Shown piece by piece: positions 18,574 through 28,056 of a DNA stretch of 64,000 nt (positions are counted from its first letter, which is position 1; each line of letters starts with the position of its first letter). Position numbers and translations under genes: made by a program. This stretch comes from Candidatus Methanoperedens nitratireducens (GTDB lineage Archaea > Halobacteriota > Methanosarcinia > Methanosarcinales > Methanoperedenaceae). The notes under the pieces were generated by a model. The model was not told the DNA's origin. It made no database searches and saw only the letters and a program-made list of their open reading frames with translations. The DNA lies in assembly GCA_020724545.1 (NCBI GenBank), contig DYGR01000010.1:1-64000 (forward strand). Reading direction: 5' to 3'.

Positions 18574-19128
18574 ATGAGAACGATAATCTTTGTAACAGGT
18601 AATGCCCATAAGGTCAGGGAAGCAAATGATATCCTCTTACCTCTTGGCATAACTGTGGAGCAGAACAACTGCGGGTATCCTGAGCTACAGGAAGATGACC
18701 TTGAAGCTATAGCCGTGTTCGGGGCGCAGTGGGCTGCGAATAGATTGAATCAGGAGGTCATGGTGGATGATTCAGGATTATCCATAGAGGCGCTGGGGGG
18801 ATTTCCGGGCCCTTACTCAGCGTATGTTTTTAATAAACTTGGAAACAAGAGGATACTTAAACTGATGGAAGATGAAACAAACAGGAGCGCCACTTTTAAG
18901 TGCGTGATCGGATACTGCCGTCCTGGTGGGGAAGCATTTATATTCTCCGGGGAAGTGGCAGGAGAGATCGCAATTGATATCAGGGGAGATGCGGGTTTCG
19001 GGTACGACCCTATATTTGAGGTGAATGGCGCAACTTTTGGAGAAATGAGGGAGGATGAGAAAAATAAGTTATCCCACAGGTATCGGGCAATGGTTAAATT
19101 TGCGCAGTGGCTTGGGGAGAAGATATAG
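18574..19128 (+). CDS. XTP/dITP diphosphatase (Ham1/RdgB)
   Basis: 184 residues. Nucleotide-binding VTGNAHKVREANDIL at the N-terminus, catalytic MVDDSGLSIEAL near residue 66, GFGYDPIF near 147 and the SHRYRAM tail identify the house-cleaning pyrophosphatase that removes deaminated purine nucleotides. Complete, with standard archaeal length. Confidence 0.94.
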   Translation: MRTIIFVTGNAHKVREANDILLPLGITVEQNNCGYPELQEDDLEAIAVFGAQWAANRLNQEVMVDDSGLSIEALGGFPGPYSAYVFNKLGNKRILKLMEDETNRSATFKCVIGYCRPGGEAFIFSGEVAGEIAIDIRGDAGFGYDPIFEVNGATFGEMREDEKNKLSHRYRAMVKFAQWLGEKI

Positions 19129-19235
19129 CATCAGGCAGCAAGCCAGTGCGGTATTACCTCATAGGGCATAAGTGCGCTAGATTAACGTTAAATGCAAATA
19201 CTTATTAGGAATACACGCTATAATCTGTCATCTTT

Positions 19236-19309
19236 GGGCTCGTGGTCTAGTCGGCTATGACGTCGCTCTCACACGGCGAAGATCCTGAGTTCGAATCTCA
19301 GCGGGCCCA
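19236..19309 (+). tRNA. tRNA-Val (CAC)
   Basis: Full cloverleaf: acceptor GGGCTCG/CGGGCCC, anticodon stem TCGCT/GGCGA around loop CTCACAC (anticodon CAC), T loop TTCGAAT, discriminator A. CCA is not encoded. No intron. Confidence 0.93.
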
Positions 19310-19341
19310 TATAACAGCAGTTCAGATCGCTTTTTTTGATC

Positions 19342-19752
19342 CTATCTTATAACAACCCTCCTCAGCAGAGGCTCCTTTCTAAGATGCTCGGTTATCTGCT
19401 GCAGCTCTCTGGAGAAGGTATCATAGTCGTAGTCCTGGGCATGCATAATATCGCCCCACGCTGCAAAATAGCTGGCCAGAAATGCGGTCTCAGCAAGTTC
19501 CTCCTCAGTCGCACCGCGTAACTTGGCAGCGGTTTTGTGGAAGAGCTGGCAATAAGGACACTTTGCGTTTGCCGCGACTGCCAGTCCCATAAGCTCCCTG
19601 TACTTAGCTGGTATCTTGCTCTCGCCAAGGGTATACTTCTTGAAGAGCGGCCAGTGCTGGATAACGGTATCCTCAGGCACATTCTTTACGAAGCCTGGAA
19701 CCATCCCCAGATTCTTCTCTATATCTCTAAGTGTATCTTCATATTCTCCCAT
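19342..19752 (-). CDS. Carboxymuconolactone decarboxylase/AhpD-like protein
   Basis: 136 residues. Contains the redox motif NAKCPYCQLFH (Cys-x-x-Cys plus His, about residues 62-72) of AhpD-type alkylhydroperoxidase proteins, within an all-helical fold. Such proteins act as thiol peroxidases or disulfide donors; exact substrate unknown. The rest, GATEEELAETAFLASYFAAW, is typical of the family. Monocistronic. Confidence 0.85.
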   Translation of the reverse strand: MGEYEDTLRDIEKNLGMVPGFVKNVPEDTVIQHWPLFKKYTLGESKIPAKYRELMGLAVAANAKCPYCQLFHKTAAKLRGATEEELAETAFLASYFAAWGDIMHAQDYDYDTFSRELQQITEHLRKEPLLRRVVIR

Positions 19753-19917
19753 AGTAACTAACCTCCTTTATATGTAATTCGTTCAAAAAGAAAGAAATTG
19801 CAACCAGTTATGTCCGTGAATTGCATCCCCTCTATCTACGAACACAATTAAATCATGGTTTGTTCTTTTAAATAAACCTTTTGGATATGCAGAGACCATC
19901 CGTCAATTCCTCGTATT

Positions 19918-20043
19918 CAGACAGGATTAACAGGATTGACAGGATATATTTTGTATTTTAATCCTGTTAATCCTGTTATCCTGTCAAAAATCCTGTCAAG
20001 ATGAACGACAGCCATCTGCGTTTATCGGCGTTCATCTGCGGTT
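19918..20043. repeat. Composite repeat block: CAGGATTAACAGGAT palindrome plus palindrome half-copy 3
   Basis: An inverted repeat of about 26-bp arms, GACAGGATTAACAGGATTGA... (19920-19945) and its complement (19960-19985), is itself built from a repeated ACAGGATT unit. Directly after it (20014-20043) is only the right arm of the GCAGATGAACGC palindrome family. Together they fill most of the 380-base gene-free gap before argG; a TATA-like CTATTAATC lies near 20101. Confidence 0.75.
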
Positions 20044-20135
20044 AATGGTTAATATCGTCTCAATATGGAATTAGCGGATGGTCTCGGGTATGCAACAAAA
20101 ACTATTAATCTTTCCGCACTATTTAGCCAGGGATT

Positions 20136-21308
20136 ATGAAAAAGGTAGTACTCTCTTACTCTGGCGGACTTGATACATCCATCTGCATACCCCTGCTAAA
20201 AGAACATTACGGCTGCGATTATGCGATTACCGTGACGGTAGATGTCGGGCAGCCTGAAAAAGATATTCAGCAGGCGGAGAAAAAAGCGTCTATAATCAGC
20301 GATAAACATTACACGATAGATGCTAAAGAAGAGTTTGTAAAATATTATATTATCCCTCTTATCAAGGCAAACGGGAGTTATGAGGGCTATGTCCTGGGCA
20401 CATCGATAGCACGCCCCCTCATCGCCAAAAAAGTCGTGGAGGTCGCACAGAAAGAGAACGCTCATGCTCTATGCCATGGCTGTACAGGAAAGGGTAACGA
20501 CCAGTTGAGATTCGAAACTGTGTTCAGAGGTACTGCCCTTGAGGTCATTGCTCCTATGAGGGACATGAACTTAACACGCGAGTGGGAGATCGAATATGCA
20601 AAGAAACACGGGATACCTGTATCTGTCACGAAATCAAAGCCCTGGAGCGTGGATGAGAATATATGGAGCCGCAGTATAGAGGGCGGCCGCCTTGAAGAAC
20701 CTGATTTTATCCCTCCTGAGGAGATATTTGAATGGACTGTACCGCCTGAGGACGCGCCTGGTGCTGAGACGATCGATATAGGTTTTGAAGAGGGCGTGCC
20801 TGTATCATTGAATGGAGGCAGCCCTGGTAGTGTCTCACTGATCCAGAGACTTAATAAAATAGGCGGTGCCCATGGTGTGGGGCGCACAGATATGATCGAG
20901 GACAGGGTACTTGGCCTTAAGGCAAGGGAGAACTACGAGCACCCTGCTGCCACAATACTGTTAACCGCACACAAGGACCTGGAAAGACTTGTGCTTACCA
21001 GGGATGAACTGAGATTTAAATCATTCGTTGATGAGACCTGGAGCGAGCTTGCATATAAGGGTCTTGTGGATGAGCCCCTGTACTCGGATCTAAATGCTTT
21101 TATTGATAAGACACAGGAGAGGGTCACAGGGAATGTAAAGGTCAAACTCTATAAAGGCAGTGCAAAAGTTGTTGCCCGGGAATCACCATTTGCGTTATAT
21201 TCCTCTGATCTTTCCTCGTTTGATAGCAGGACCATAGATCAGAAGGATGCAGAAGGATATTGTAAGTATCATGGCTTCCAGGCACGGATGTTTAAAAAGA
21301 TATGTTAG
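20136..21308 (+). CDS. argG: Argininosuccinate synthase
   Basis: 390 residues. PP-loop [15 protein letters not shown] at the start, [15 protein letters not shown] near residue 112 and the late [16 protein letters not shown] and [11 protein letters not shown] segments define ArgG. It condenses citrulline and aspartate using ATP in arginine biosynthesis, following ArgF (13132). Complete. Confidence 0.96.
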   Translation: MKKVVLSYSGGLDTSICIPLLKEHYGCDYAITVTVDVGQPEKDIQQAEKKASIISDKHYTIDAKEEFVKYYIIPLIKANGSYEGYVLGTSIARPLIAKKVVEVAQKENAHALCHGCTGKGNDQLRFETVFRGTALEVIAPMRDMNLTREWEIEYAKKHGIPVSVTKSKPWSVDENIWSRSIEGGRLEEPDFIPPEEIFEWTVPPEDAPGAETIDIGFEEGVPVSLNGGSPGSVSLIQRLNKIGGAHGVGRTDMIEDRVLGLKARENYEHPAATILLTAHKDLERLVLTRDELRFKSFVDETWSELAYKGLVDEPLYSDLNAFIDKTQERVTGNVKVKLYKGSAKVVARESPFALYSSDLSSFDSRTIDQKDAEGYCKYHGFQARMFKKIC

Positions 21309-21410
21309 TGCAGGATATGGTTCTGGTCAACTGATGTAAACACAATAAGATAAGTATAAATATAAGTTACGTAATGATTAAATGTGATAGTTTTAAGGAG
21401 GTGAAAAAAA

Positions 21411-21563
21411 ATGGTTGGACTTGAAAGCTCGTTGGATAATGCAGAAAATGCACAGAAGGTCAAAGTTGCAAAAGAAGACCCCGCAGAGAAGAAGAGACAG
21501 AAAGAGTTCTATGCAAAATTGAGAAACCGCTCGGCAGAACAACCGACTGGTGCACAATACTAG
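21411..21563 (+). CDS. Small charged protein of unknown function
   Basis: 50 residues (MVGLESSLDNAENAQKVKVA...), rich in Lys and Glu, probably helical and then disordered. Supported by a strong AAGGAGGTGA site eight bases upstream and a TATA-like GTATAAATATAAG near 21355. Followed by a large hairpin. Not recognised. Confidence 0.6.
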   Translation: MVGLESSLDNAENAQKVKVAKEDPAEKKRQKEFYAKLRNRSAEQPTGAQY

Positions 21564-21578
21564 TTGAGTTCAATAGAT

Positions 21579-21631
21579 CTGTAGGAAAGATACATAACTA
21601 TCGGCCTCTACAGGTTCTTTTATGTATCTTT
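21579..21631 (+). terminator. Hairpin with interleaved second helix
   Basis: A perfect 12-bp stem AAAGATACATAA/TTATGTATCTTT (21586-21597 with 21620-21631) has a 22-base loop and a T-rich tail, fitting a transcription terminator for the 50-residue gene. A second helix CTGTAG/CTACAG (21579-21584 with 21608-21613) interleaves with it, so the two form either a pseudoknot or alternative folds. Confidence 0.5.
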
Positions 21632-21731
21632 TCTATATATCTATGGGTATATGTTATATAAAGAATGTTATTAAGTTGCAAAAGCTTTAATATAAGAGCA
21701 ACTAACATCATGATAGAAGGAGGTAGGAATC

Positions 21732-21899
21732 ATGTGCAGTACATATACGCCTTTCGAAGTAAAGCCTGAAGATCTTGCAGCGATGGGACAGGAACGCGGA
21801 ATGTTCTGGTGCGTCTCGTGCAAGAAGACATTTATTAAGAAAGGTGCAACCGAGTGCCCGAGCTGCGGCTCAAATAAAATAAAGCCAAGAGCCCCGTAA
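21732..21899 (+). CDS. Small zinc-ribbon protein
   Basis: 55 residues with CVSC (about residue 27) and CPSCGS (about 42), a compact rubredoxin-like zinc ribbon, and a basic C-terminal end. Preceded by AGGAGGTAGG. A TATA-like stretch GTTATATAAAG lies near 21653. Function unknown; small archaeal zinc ribbons often bind nucleic acid. Confidence 0.65.
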   Translation: MCSTYTPFEVKPEDLAAMGQERGMFWCVSCKKTFIKKGATECPSCGSNKIKPRAP

Positions 21900-21942
21900 A
21901 CATTTCCAGTCTAATTTTAAATATGATAGGGGAGCTATAGAC

Positions 21943-22224
21943 GTGATTGCGTCTGCCAGCCAGAAGGTCAAAGAAGGAAAGCTTGTAAAAGTAGAAGTGG
22001 AGTACGATAGGATTATCAGAAGAATCAAGATCACTGGAGATTTTTTCCTGCACCCGGAGGATGTCCTGGATAGAATAGAAGAGAGTATGATCGGCCTTGA
22101 AAAAGACGCAAGCATTGAAACGATCGCCTCCATAATTCAGAGAATAGCGCAGGCACATGATGCCCAGATGATAGGTATTGGCCCTGAATCACTGGCCTCT
22201 GTGATCCGGGAGGCGCTTAAGTGA
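21943..22224 (+). CDS. lplB: Lipoate-protein ligase accessory domain LplB
   Basis: 93 residues from GTG at 21943 after AGGGGAG. In archaea such as Thermoplasma the C-terminal domain of lipoate ligase is a separate protein (LplB) that is needed with LplA to adenylate lipoate. VEVEYDRIIRRIKITGDFFL and the helical IETIASIIQRIAQAH region fit that family. Its stop overlaps the lplA start (GTGA), as expected for obligate partners. Confidence 0.85.
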   Translation: MIASASQKVKEGKLVKVEVEYDRIIRRIKITGDFFLHPEDVLDRIEESMIGLEKDASIETIASIIQRIAQAHDAQMIGIGPESLASVIREALK

Positions 22225-22991
22225 GGTGGAGGATAGTCAGGCCAGAGGTCCATGATGCCTGTATGAATATGGCTATTGATGAGGCCGTGAGCGAGGGGAT
22301 AATGGACAGCTCATCGCCGCCGACTATAAGGTTCTATATATGGAAACCATGCGCTGTCTCCATTGGCTATTTCCAGGCCATAAAAGACGAGGTGAACCTT
22401 GATGTATGCAGGGAACTGGGTGTTGATTGCATCAGGCGGTGGACAGGCGGAGGGGCGGTATACCACGATTACGATGGAGAGGTAACCTACAGCGTGATTG
22501 CACCTGCCAGCATGTTTCCAAAAAATATCATAGAATCATACAGACTGATCTGCGGCTGGATAATCAGAGGCCTTGAGCACATAGGCATTACTGCAGAGTT
22601 TCGGCCTATAAATGATATTCTCGTGGATAACAAGAAAATATCAGGCAGCGCGCAGACAAGACGCAGGGGCGTACTGCTCCAGCACGGCACACTGCTGTAC
22701 GGGCTTGATCTCAGGACCATGTTCAGTGTATTGAATGTGAGCAGGCAGAAGATCAGCGATAAGATGATACATAGCGCGGAGGAGAGGGTTACGTGCATCT
22801 TAAAGCACTGTGATGTGGACAAAACGGCTGTCTGCGGCGCTCTTATCGAAGCGTTCGCCTGCGGCGCGTCGAAGACGAACACACAGGGCAAGGAACATGA
22901 GTTCGGAACGTGGAGCGAGAGGGAGATTATGCGGGCAAGAGAGCTTGCTGAGAAAAAATACAAAACCGATGAGTGGACGTACCTGAGATAA
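22221..22991 (+). CDS. lplA: Lipoate-protein ligase A
   Basis: 256 residues beginning with GTG at 22221. The lipoyl-binding signature CIRRWTGGGAVYHDYDGEVT (about residues 72-91) and the catalytic lysine region DILVDNKKISGSAQ are present. Attaches lipoate to acyl carrier domains (for example H protein of glycine cleavage), acting together with LplB just upstream. Confidence 0.92.
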   Translation: MRWRIVRPEVHDACMNMAIDEAVSEGIMDSSSPPTIRFYIWKPCAVSIGYFQAIKDEVNLDVCRELGVDCIRRWTGGGAVYHDYDGEVTYSVIAPASMFPKNIIESYRLICGWIIRGLEHIGITAEFRPINDILVDNKKISGSAQTRRRGVLLQHGTLLYGLDLRTMFSVLNVSRQKISDKMIHSAEERVTCILKHCDVDKTAVCGALIEAFACGASKTNTQGKEHEFGTWSEREIMRARELAEKKYKTDEWTYLR

Positions 22992-23013
22992 TAAGTGAGA
23001 GTGATATCTGAAT

Positions 23014-23712
23014 TTAATATCCTGGGAAGTATTCCTGTTTTATCTGTTTATTCGGTATTCTCATATCCTTTAATACCGCTGCCATGGAATCCACCATCTT
23101 CTGCGGGCCGCTGATATAGAAGATGCGTTCCATGTAATCCGGGATTTCCCTCTGTATCATCTCTTTATCGATGCGCCCTGTGGGTCCCTTCCATTTTTCA
23201 CCTGGCCTTGTTATAGTGTGCACTACCTTAAGATTCATATTCTTCCTCTGCATCTCATCAAGTTCATCCTTGAACGCGATATCATCCTCAGACCTGTTGG
23301 AATAGAGCAGGATCATATCAGTCTTCAACTGCTTATCAGTAGCATACCTGATTATGCTCCGCAGCGGGGTTATGCCTATACCGCCTGAGAGCATGGCGAT
23401 TTTATCATATTTACCTTTAAATGTGAAATCCCCAACAGGACCATTGATGGTCACCTTATCCCCCACTTTCAGTGCTGCAAGGGCATTTGCGAACTCATGA
23501 CCTGTCAGCTTCTTTGTCAGTTCAATATAATCTGATTCCGTCGGGCTGCTCGATATAGTAAAATGTTTCTCCAGTTTCTTGCCCCCGCTTTTTAGAGTTA
23601 TGAACATATACTGCCCGGCAATAAAATCAAATCCTCCGGGTCTGTTGAATCTGAAGCTCATAACATCCTGGGTTCGCTGGATTATCTGCTCTACAGTAGT
23701 CTCAAAACGCAT
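23014..23712 (-). CDS. FAD/NAD(P)-binding ferredoxin reductase-like oxidoreductase
   Basis: 232 residues. The N-terminal flavin barrel carries HFTISSSPTE (the RxYS-type FAD motif), the second domain MLSGGIGITPLRSIIRY and the C-terminal YISGPQKMVDSM nucleotide motif. No 2Fe-2S domain is attached, so it resembles stand-alone FNR-like reductases. Electron partner unknown. Convergent with lplA. Confidence 0.88.
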   Translation of the reverse strand: MRFETTVEQIIQRTQDVMSFRFNRPGGFDFIAGQYMFITLKSGGKKLEKHFTISSSPTESDYIELTKKLTGHEFANALAALKVGDKVTINGPVGDFTFKGKYDKIAMLSGGIGITPLRSIIRYATDKQLKTDMILLYSNRSEDDIAFKDELDEMQRKNMNLKVVHTITRPGEKWKGPTGRIDKEMIQREIPDYMERIFYISGPQKMVDSMAAVLKDMRIPNKQIKQEYFPGY

Positions 23713-23781
23713 GGTCTCCCTCCCTGATAATAAATTAAATGTACTTGTTCTATAATTATCCTTTGCATACCATGTATTTCG

Positions 23782-24465
23782 TTATCGTTTGATCCCGTGC
23801 CTCTTTGCCCTTATCAGTTCAAGCAGGTTCTTCAATTTATTCTCTAAGAAGAAGATGATAAACATATATGATACAATGCTTATTTTTCGCGTGAGGTCTT
23901 CGCCATACCCCGTCGCTATGCCCATCAGGATATCTCTTAAATCAGAAGGGTCGGGGATCTCATATGCCGCGCTTCTGGCAAATGTTGAGTAGTCTTTCTC
24001 CCTGTTTCCTTTTATCTGCTGATGCTCAAAATCAAAGAGTACAATCCTACCATCGGGTCTGCAGGCCACATTATGCACATTTGCATCGCCCAGATCAAAG
24101 CCAGCATCATGTATTCTTCTTATTTCGGCTGCAGCCCTTTTAACGATTTCAATTTTTTTTTGCTTGCTCACACTTTTATCTCTTAGCAGGCGGGATAATT
24201 CTTTCATTTCGATATATTCAATATCCAGATAATCCTCTCCTTCCTCCAGCAATTTTGGGACTGGAAAACCACGCTTATTGAACTCCCTGTATCTTTTTGC
24301 TTCAGTATGCTTCCTGCTCTTGCCTGATTTTGGCTTAAGACCAAGAGGGATAGCTACAGCGATCGCAAGAAAATCGGAGTAGAAATTAGAAAAAAAGCCA
24401 TTATAAAATCTTTTTCTTATGTAATCTCCCTTTCTCTCATCATAATGTCGCTCAATTTTATTCAA
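23782..24465 (-). CDS. Kinase-like protein (RIO/Bud32-LPS kinase superfamily)
   Basis: 227 residues. A reduced protein-kinase fold: catalytic loop AGFDLGDANVHNVACRPDGR (Asp and Asn in DANVHN, about residues 122-127) and a metal-binding IVLFDFEHQQ replacing DFG. An N-terminal basic hydrophobic stretch (FYSDFLAIAVAIPLGLKPKS) may touch the membrane. Similar archaeal proteins modify lipids, sugars or small molecules; the substrate is unknown. Confidence 0.65.
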   Translation of the reverse strand: MNKIERHYDERKGDYIRKRFYNGFFSNFYSDFLAIAVAIPLGLKPKSGKSRKHTEAKRYREFNKRGFPVPKLLEEGEDYLDIEYIEMKELSRLLRDKSVSKQKKIEIVKRAAAEIRRIHDAGFDLGDANVHNVACRPDGRIVLFDFEHQQIKGNREKDYSTFARSAAYEIPDPSDLRDILMGIATGYGEDLTRKISIVSYMFIIFFLENKLKNLLELIRAKRHGIKR

Positions 24466-24654
24466 ATAGCCTTCGTCGCTTCTTTTGAAGTAACGACCAA
24501 TGCCTATACTATCACTCCCCGTATCTTATAAGATGTTGATTTAATGTAGGTGCTATAAACTAATATAGCTCGCTAATCAGATAAAAGCAATCGAAAAGCA
24601 CAAGTGCCATAATCACAAATATTGAAGTGGTGGTTTGTTATAGTCTCTGTAATT

Positions 24655-25548
24655 GTGGCCCTGGGTCTGGTGAAGCGCTTTGGCGAGTTTGCTGCTGTAG
24701 ATAACATAAGTTTTACAGTTGAGGAGGGTGAGATATTCGGGTTTCTCGGCCCCAATGGCGCAGGCAAGACTACGGCAATGAAGATGATCCAGTGTGTGTC
24801 ACCCAAAAGTGGTGGAAAGCTTGAGGTATTTGGAATGGATGTGAACACATACCAGCGGGAGATCAAGAGGCTTCTGGGAGTAGTGCCTCAGGAGACCAAT
24901 CTTGACCCTGATCTTACAGTATATGAGAACCTGCGGGTATATTCACGCTACTTTGATATCCCGCGCGCTGAGGCAGAGAAGAGAATAGATGAACTCCTGG
25001 ATTTTGTCCAGTTGCGCGATAGAAAAGATACATCGATTATACAGTTATCAGGAGGGATGAAGCGGAGGTTGATACTTGCAAGAGCTCTTATCAATAATCC
25101 CAGACTGCTGATCCTGGATGAGCCGACTGTCGGGCTTGATCCCCAGGCAAGGCATCTTATCTGGGATAGAATTAAAAAACTGCAGTCACAGGGGAGCACG
25201 ATTGTACTCACAACCCATTATCTTGAGGAAGCTGAGCGCTTATGCGACAGACTTGTGATTATGGACAATGGTAAGATCCTGGTTGAAGGAAAGCCGGATG
25301 AATTAGTAAGGAAATACGTGGGGACTGATATTGTGGAAATTGAAAAAAATCCAAGGGTAGTAGCCTGTTTGGACAGGATCGCTGCAAATTATGAAGTAAT
25401 GGGGGACATGATACAGGTGTACACAGATAATCCGCAGAAAATCACCAATGTTCTTTTAGAGAAATGCAGGCTTGGGCATGTGATCGCCAGAAGAGCCACG
25501 CTTGAGGATGTGTTTTTAAAACTCACAGGAAAAAAACTCAGGGATTGA
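24655..25548 (+). CDS. ABC-type exporter ATP-binding protein (DrrA-like)
   Basis: 297 residues from GTG at 24655, which gives the usual start ALGLVKRFGEFAAVDNISF; a TTG at 24622 would add eleven hydrophobic residues and is less likely. Walker A GPNGAGKTT, signature LSGGMKRRL, Walker B LLILDEPTVGLDP and the H-loop TTHYLEEAE are all present, with a C-terminal domain of about 80 residues. Its permease follows four bases after the stop. Confidence 0.93.
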   Translation: MALGLVKRFGEFAAVDNISFTVEEGEIFGFLGPNGAGKTTAMKMIQCVSPKSGGKLEVFGMDVNTYQREIKRLLGVVPQETNLDPDLTVYENLRVYSRYFDIPRAEAEKRIDELLDFVQLRDRKDTSIIQLSGGMKRRLILARALINNPRLLILDEPTVGLDPQARHLIWDRIKKLQSQGSTIVLTTHYLEEAERLCDRLVIMDNGKILVEGKPDELVRKYVGTDIVEIEKNPRVVACLDRIAANYEVMGDMIQVYTDNPQKITNVLLEKCRLGHVIARRATLEDVFLKLTGKKLRD

Positions 25549-25551
25549 ACA

Positions 25552-26334
25552 ATGTCTTACTTTGAGATTCCAAAACTCACCCGCAGCGTGTGGAAGATCT
25601 GGCTTCGTAATAAGGATGTATTCATGAAGACATACAAAGTGAATTTCATTCCCCCTTTCCTGCAGCCCGTGCTGTATCTCCTTGCTCTTGGATTTGGGGT
25701 CGGGGCTTTTGTAGATGAGATCGATGGTATGTCTTATCCCAGATTCATTGCTCCTGCTCTTATAGCTATCTCGATTATGAATACATCCTTTTTTGAATGT
25801 ACCTTTGCCTCGTATGTGCGGATGTATTATCAGAAGACCTTTGATGCCATAATCGCAACACCCATCTCCATTGAAGAAGTGATAGCAGGTGAGCTGCTCT
25901 GGGGTGCCACGCGAAGTACGATAAATACGGTGATCATACTGCCTGTGCTTGCAGCCTTCGGAGTCATCGAATTTCCCTCCTCACTGCTTGTAATCCCGTT
26001 CTCTTTTATTGCTGGCCTTCTCTTTGCAACCATCGGCATGTGCTTTACAGCCATATCCCCGAACATAGATTCTCTTAATTACCCCACCTTTCTATTCATA
26101 ACGCCCATGTTCCTATTCAGCGGTACCTTTTTCCCGCTCTCACTTCTACCTCTGTCCCTGCAGTATTTCGCAATAGCAGCACTGCCACTGACACATGTTG
26201 TCATTATTGTGCGCTCTCTTACGTTTGCAGATCCGAGCGGGTTGATACCTGTGAGTTTAGCATGGATCATACTCTTTTCACTTATATTTTTTATACTATC
26301 GATTAACCTGATGAAGAAAAGACTCATCGTTTAA
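25552..26334 (+). CDS. ABC-2 type transporter permease
   Basis: 260 residues with six predicted membrane segments and the ABC-2 signature region in the second half (FPSSLLVIPFSFIAGLLFAT, then PMFLFSGTFFPLSLLP). Works with the ATPase upstream as a homodimeric exporter of lipids, sugars or drugs. Substrate unknown. Ends eight bases before a convergent aminotransferase. Confidence 0.9.
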   Translation: MSYFEIPKLTRSVWKIWLRNKDVFMKTYKVNFIPPFLQPVLYLLALGFGVGAFVDEIDGMSYPRFIAPALIAISIMNTSFFECTFASYVRMYYQKTFDAIIATPISIEEVIAGELLWGATRSTINTVIILPVLAAFGVIEFPSSLLVIPFSFIAGLLFATIGMCFTAISPNIDSLNYPTFLFITPMFLFSGTFFPLSLLPLSLQYFAIAALPLTHVVIIVRSLTFADPSGLIPVSLAWIILFSLIFFILSINLMKKRLIV

Positions 26335-26341
26335 GTGCTTT

Positions 26342-27451
26342 TTAGCCCAGCATTTTCTCCATTATCCCAAGCGCCCGCTTTATATTCTCGATAGAGGTAG
26401 AATATGATATCCTTATATGCCCTTTTCCGTTCTCGCCAAAAGCCGTACCCGGAACAACGATAACACCGTTCTCGATCAATCTCTGCGGTGCATCTTCATC
26501 CTCGATCTCTGGGAATGCGTAGAATGCCCCTTTAGGCCTGATGCATTTAATACCCATAGCACACAGCCCATCAAGCAATACATCCCTCCTTGCCCTGAAG
26601 CTTGCGCGCATCTCGCTGACGCAGTCCTGTGGCCCTTCAATGGCTGCCTGTGCCGCCTTCTGAGCTATTGAGTTTGCGCATGCCTGGATGTACTGATGCA
26701 CTTTGAGCATCTGCTCGATATATTCTTTTCTTGCTGCTGCATAGCCGATGCGCCAGCCTGTCATTGCGTATGTCTTGGAGACACCATTGATGGTAATAAC
26801 ATTATCAGTGAACTGCGCAGGGCTGATATGTTCACCTTCGTATATGAAATGCTCATAGACCTCATCAGAGATTATTGTAATGCCGTTATCCTCTGCGATC
26901 TCTGCTAATGCTTTGATCTCATGTTCTCTCTGAACAGTCCCTGTGGGGTTTGAGGGTGAATTTATAATAAGTACCTTTGTCCTGGGAGTAACAGATTCAT
27001 TCACTTCCTCTGGCCTCACTGTAAGTTCTTCTCCAAGAGGTATACCCACAGCCCTTCCTCCTGCCATCCTTGTTAAAGCAGAATAAGATACAAAGCCAGG
27101 ATCTGGAATAAGAACGTCATCCCCCCTATCTATCAGGGCCGCAAGCGCAAGATGAAGCGCCTCGGATGCTCCGGATGTGATCATTACCTCATCAGGCATA
27201 ACAGTAAAATGGTTCTCCCGCTCAAACTTCCTGCACAGAGCCTCACGCAGCTCGGGAATCCCCAGGTTCACTGTATATGCTGTGAAGCCATTATTGATTG
27301 CATCGATAGCTGCCTTTTTAATATGCTCTGGTGTATCAAAATCAGGCTGGCCAAGTCCAAGGTTAATGGCATTCGGGCCAGCCCCTTCAAACATCTTGCG
27401 AATTCCTGATATATCAATATTTTTTACCCGCTCAGAGAACATGCTTATCAC
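26342..27451 (-). CDS. Class I/II pyridoxal-phosphate aminotransferase
   Basis: 369 residues. PLP lysine in INGVSKTYAMTGWRIGYAA (about residue 224), NSPSNPTGTV near 164 and RISYSTS near the end are those of aspartate/aromatic aminotransferases of subgroup I-gamma. Substrate range cannot be read. Last gene of a leftward operon; its ATG overlaps the stop of the SIS-domain gene by four bases. Confidence 0.9.
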   Translation of the reverse strand: MISMFSERVKNIDISGIRKMFEGAGPNAINLGLGQPDFDTPEHIKKAAIDAINNGFTAYTVNLGIPELREALCRKFERENHFTVMPDEVMITSGASEALHLALAALIDRGDDVLIPDPGFVSYSALTRMAGGRAVGIPLGEELTVRPEEVNESVTPRTKVLIINSPSNPTGTVQREHEIKALAEIAEDNGITIISDEVYEHFIYEGEHISPAQFTDNVITINGVSKTYAMTGWRIGYAAARKEYIEQMLKVHQYIQACANSIAQKAAQAAIEGPQDCVSEMRASFRARRDVLLDGLCAMGIKCIRPKGAFYAFPEIEDEDAPQRLIENGVIVVPGTAFGENGKGHIRISYSTSIENIKRALGIMEKMLG

Positions 27452-28056
27452 TCAAATAATGTATGCCTTGATTTTAACTCAGCTTCACTTGCCCCTGTCC
27501 TGACCATCAGCTCTGAGATAACAGCGTCAAGAAATACCAGCGCAGATATCTCAAAAACAGTTCCAAGAGGTGCAAGCTGTGTGTAACCTGTCATCCTGCG
27601 CTCGTGGTAATCCTCATAGATTATATCCTCTTTAGTCCTTCCAGGGATTAAAATGACAATATCTGATATCCTTCCAAGGGTGGAATCCCTGTTTGAGGTT
27701 ACAGTAGCCAGTTTTGAGCCAATTCTTTTTGCAATAACGCCAAGGCTCGCAATGGAAGGGGTCTCACCTGAACCTGATACTGCGATTACCATATCCTCAG
27801 CATTTACCGCCGGGGTTGTTGTTTCGCCCACAACGTAGACATTAAATCCCATATGCATCAGTCTCATTGCAAAGGCCCTTGCTGCAAGACCCGATCTCCC
27901 TGCACCCATTAAGAATACCCTTTTTGAGGTCATTATGCTGTCTACAAGAGATATTACAGATCTTGTATCCAGCTCAGATGCTATTCTTCTGATGTGGGCT
28001 GCAATAAAGTTCATCGATGCAATTGTAGCTTCACATTCCTTTTTTTCTATATTCAT
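27448..28056 (-). CDS. 6-phospho-3-hexuloisomerase
   Basis: 202 residues, SIS fold. MGAGRSGLAARAFAMRLMHM and the VSGSGETPS sugar-phosphate motif match PHI (HxlB), which with hexulose-phosphate synthase runs the ribulose monophosphate route; in archaea this supplies ribulose 5-phosphate. No adjacent synthase is seen, so it acts in trans. Overlaps genes on both sides by four bases. Confidence 0.88.
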   Translation of the reverse strand: MNIEKKECEATIASMNFIAAHIRRIASELDTRSVISLVDSIMTSKRVFLMGAGRSGLAARAFAMRLMHMGFNVYVVGETTTPAVNAEDMVIAVSGSGETPSIASLGVIAKRIGSKLATVTSNRDSTLGRISDIVILIPGRTKEDIIYEDYHERRMTGYTQLAPLGTVFEISALVFLDAVISELMVRTGASEAELKSRHTLFE

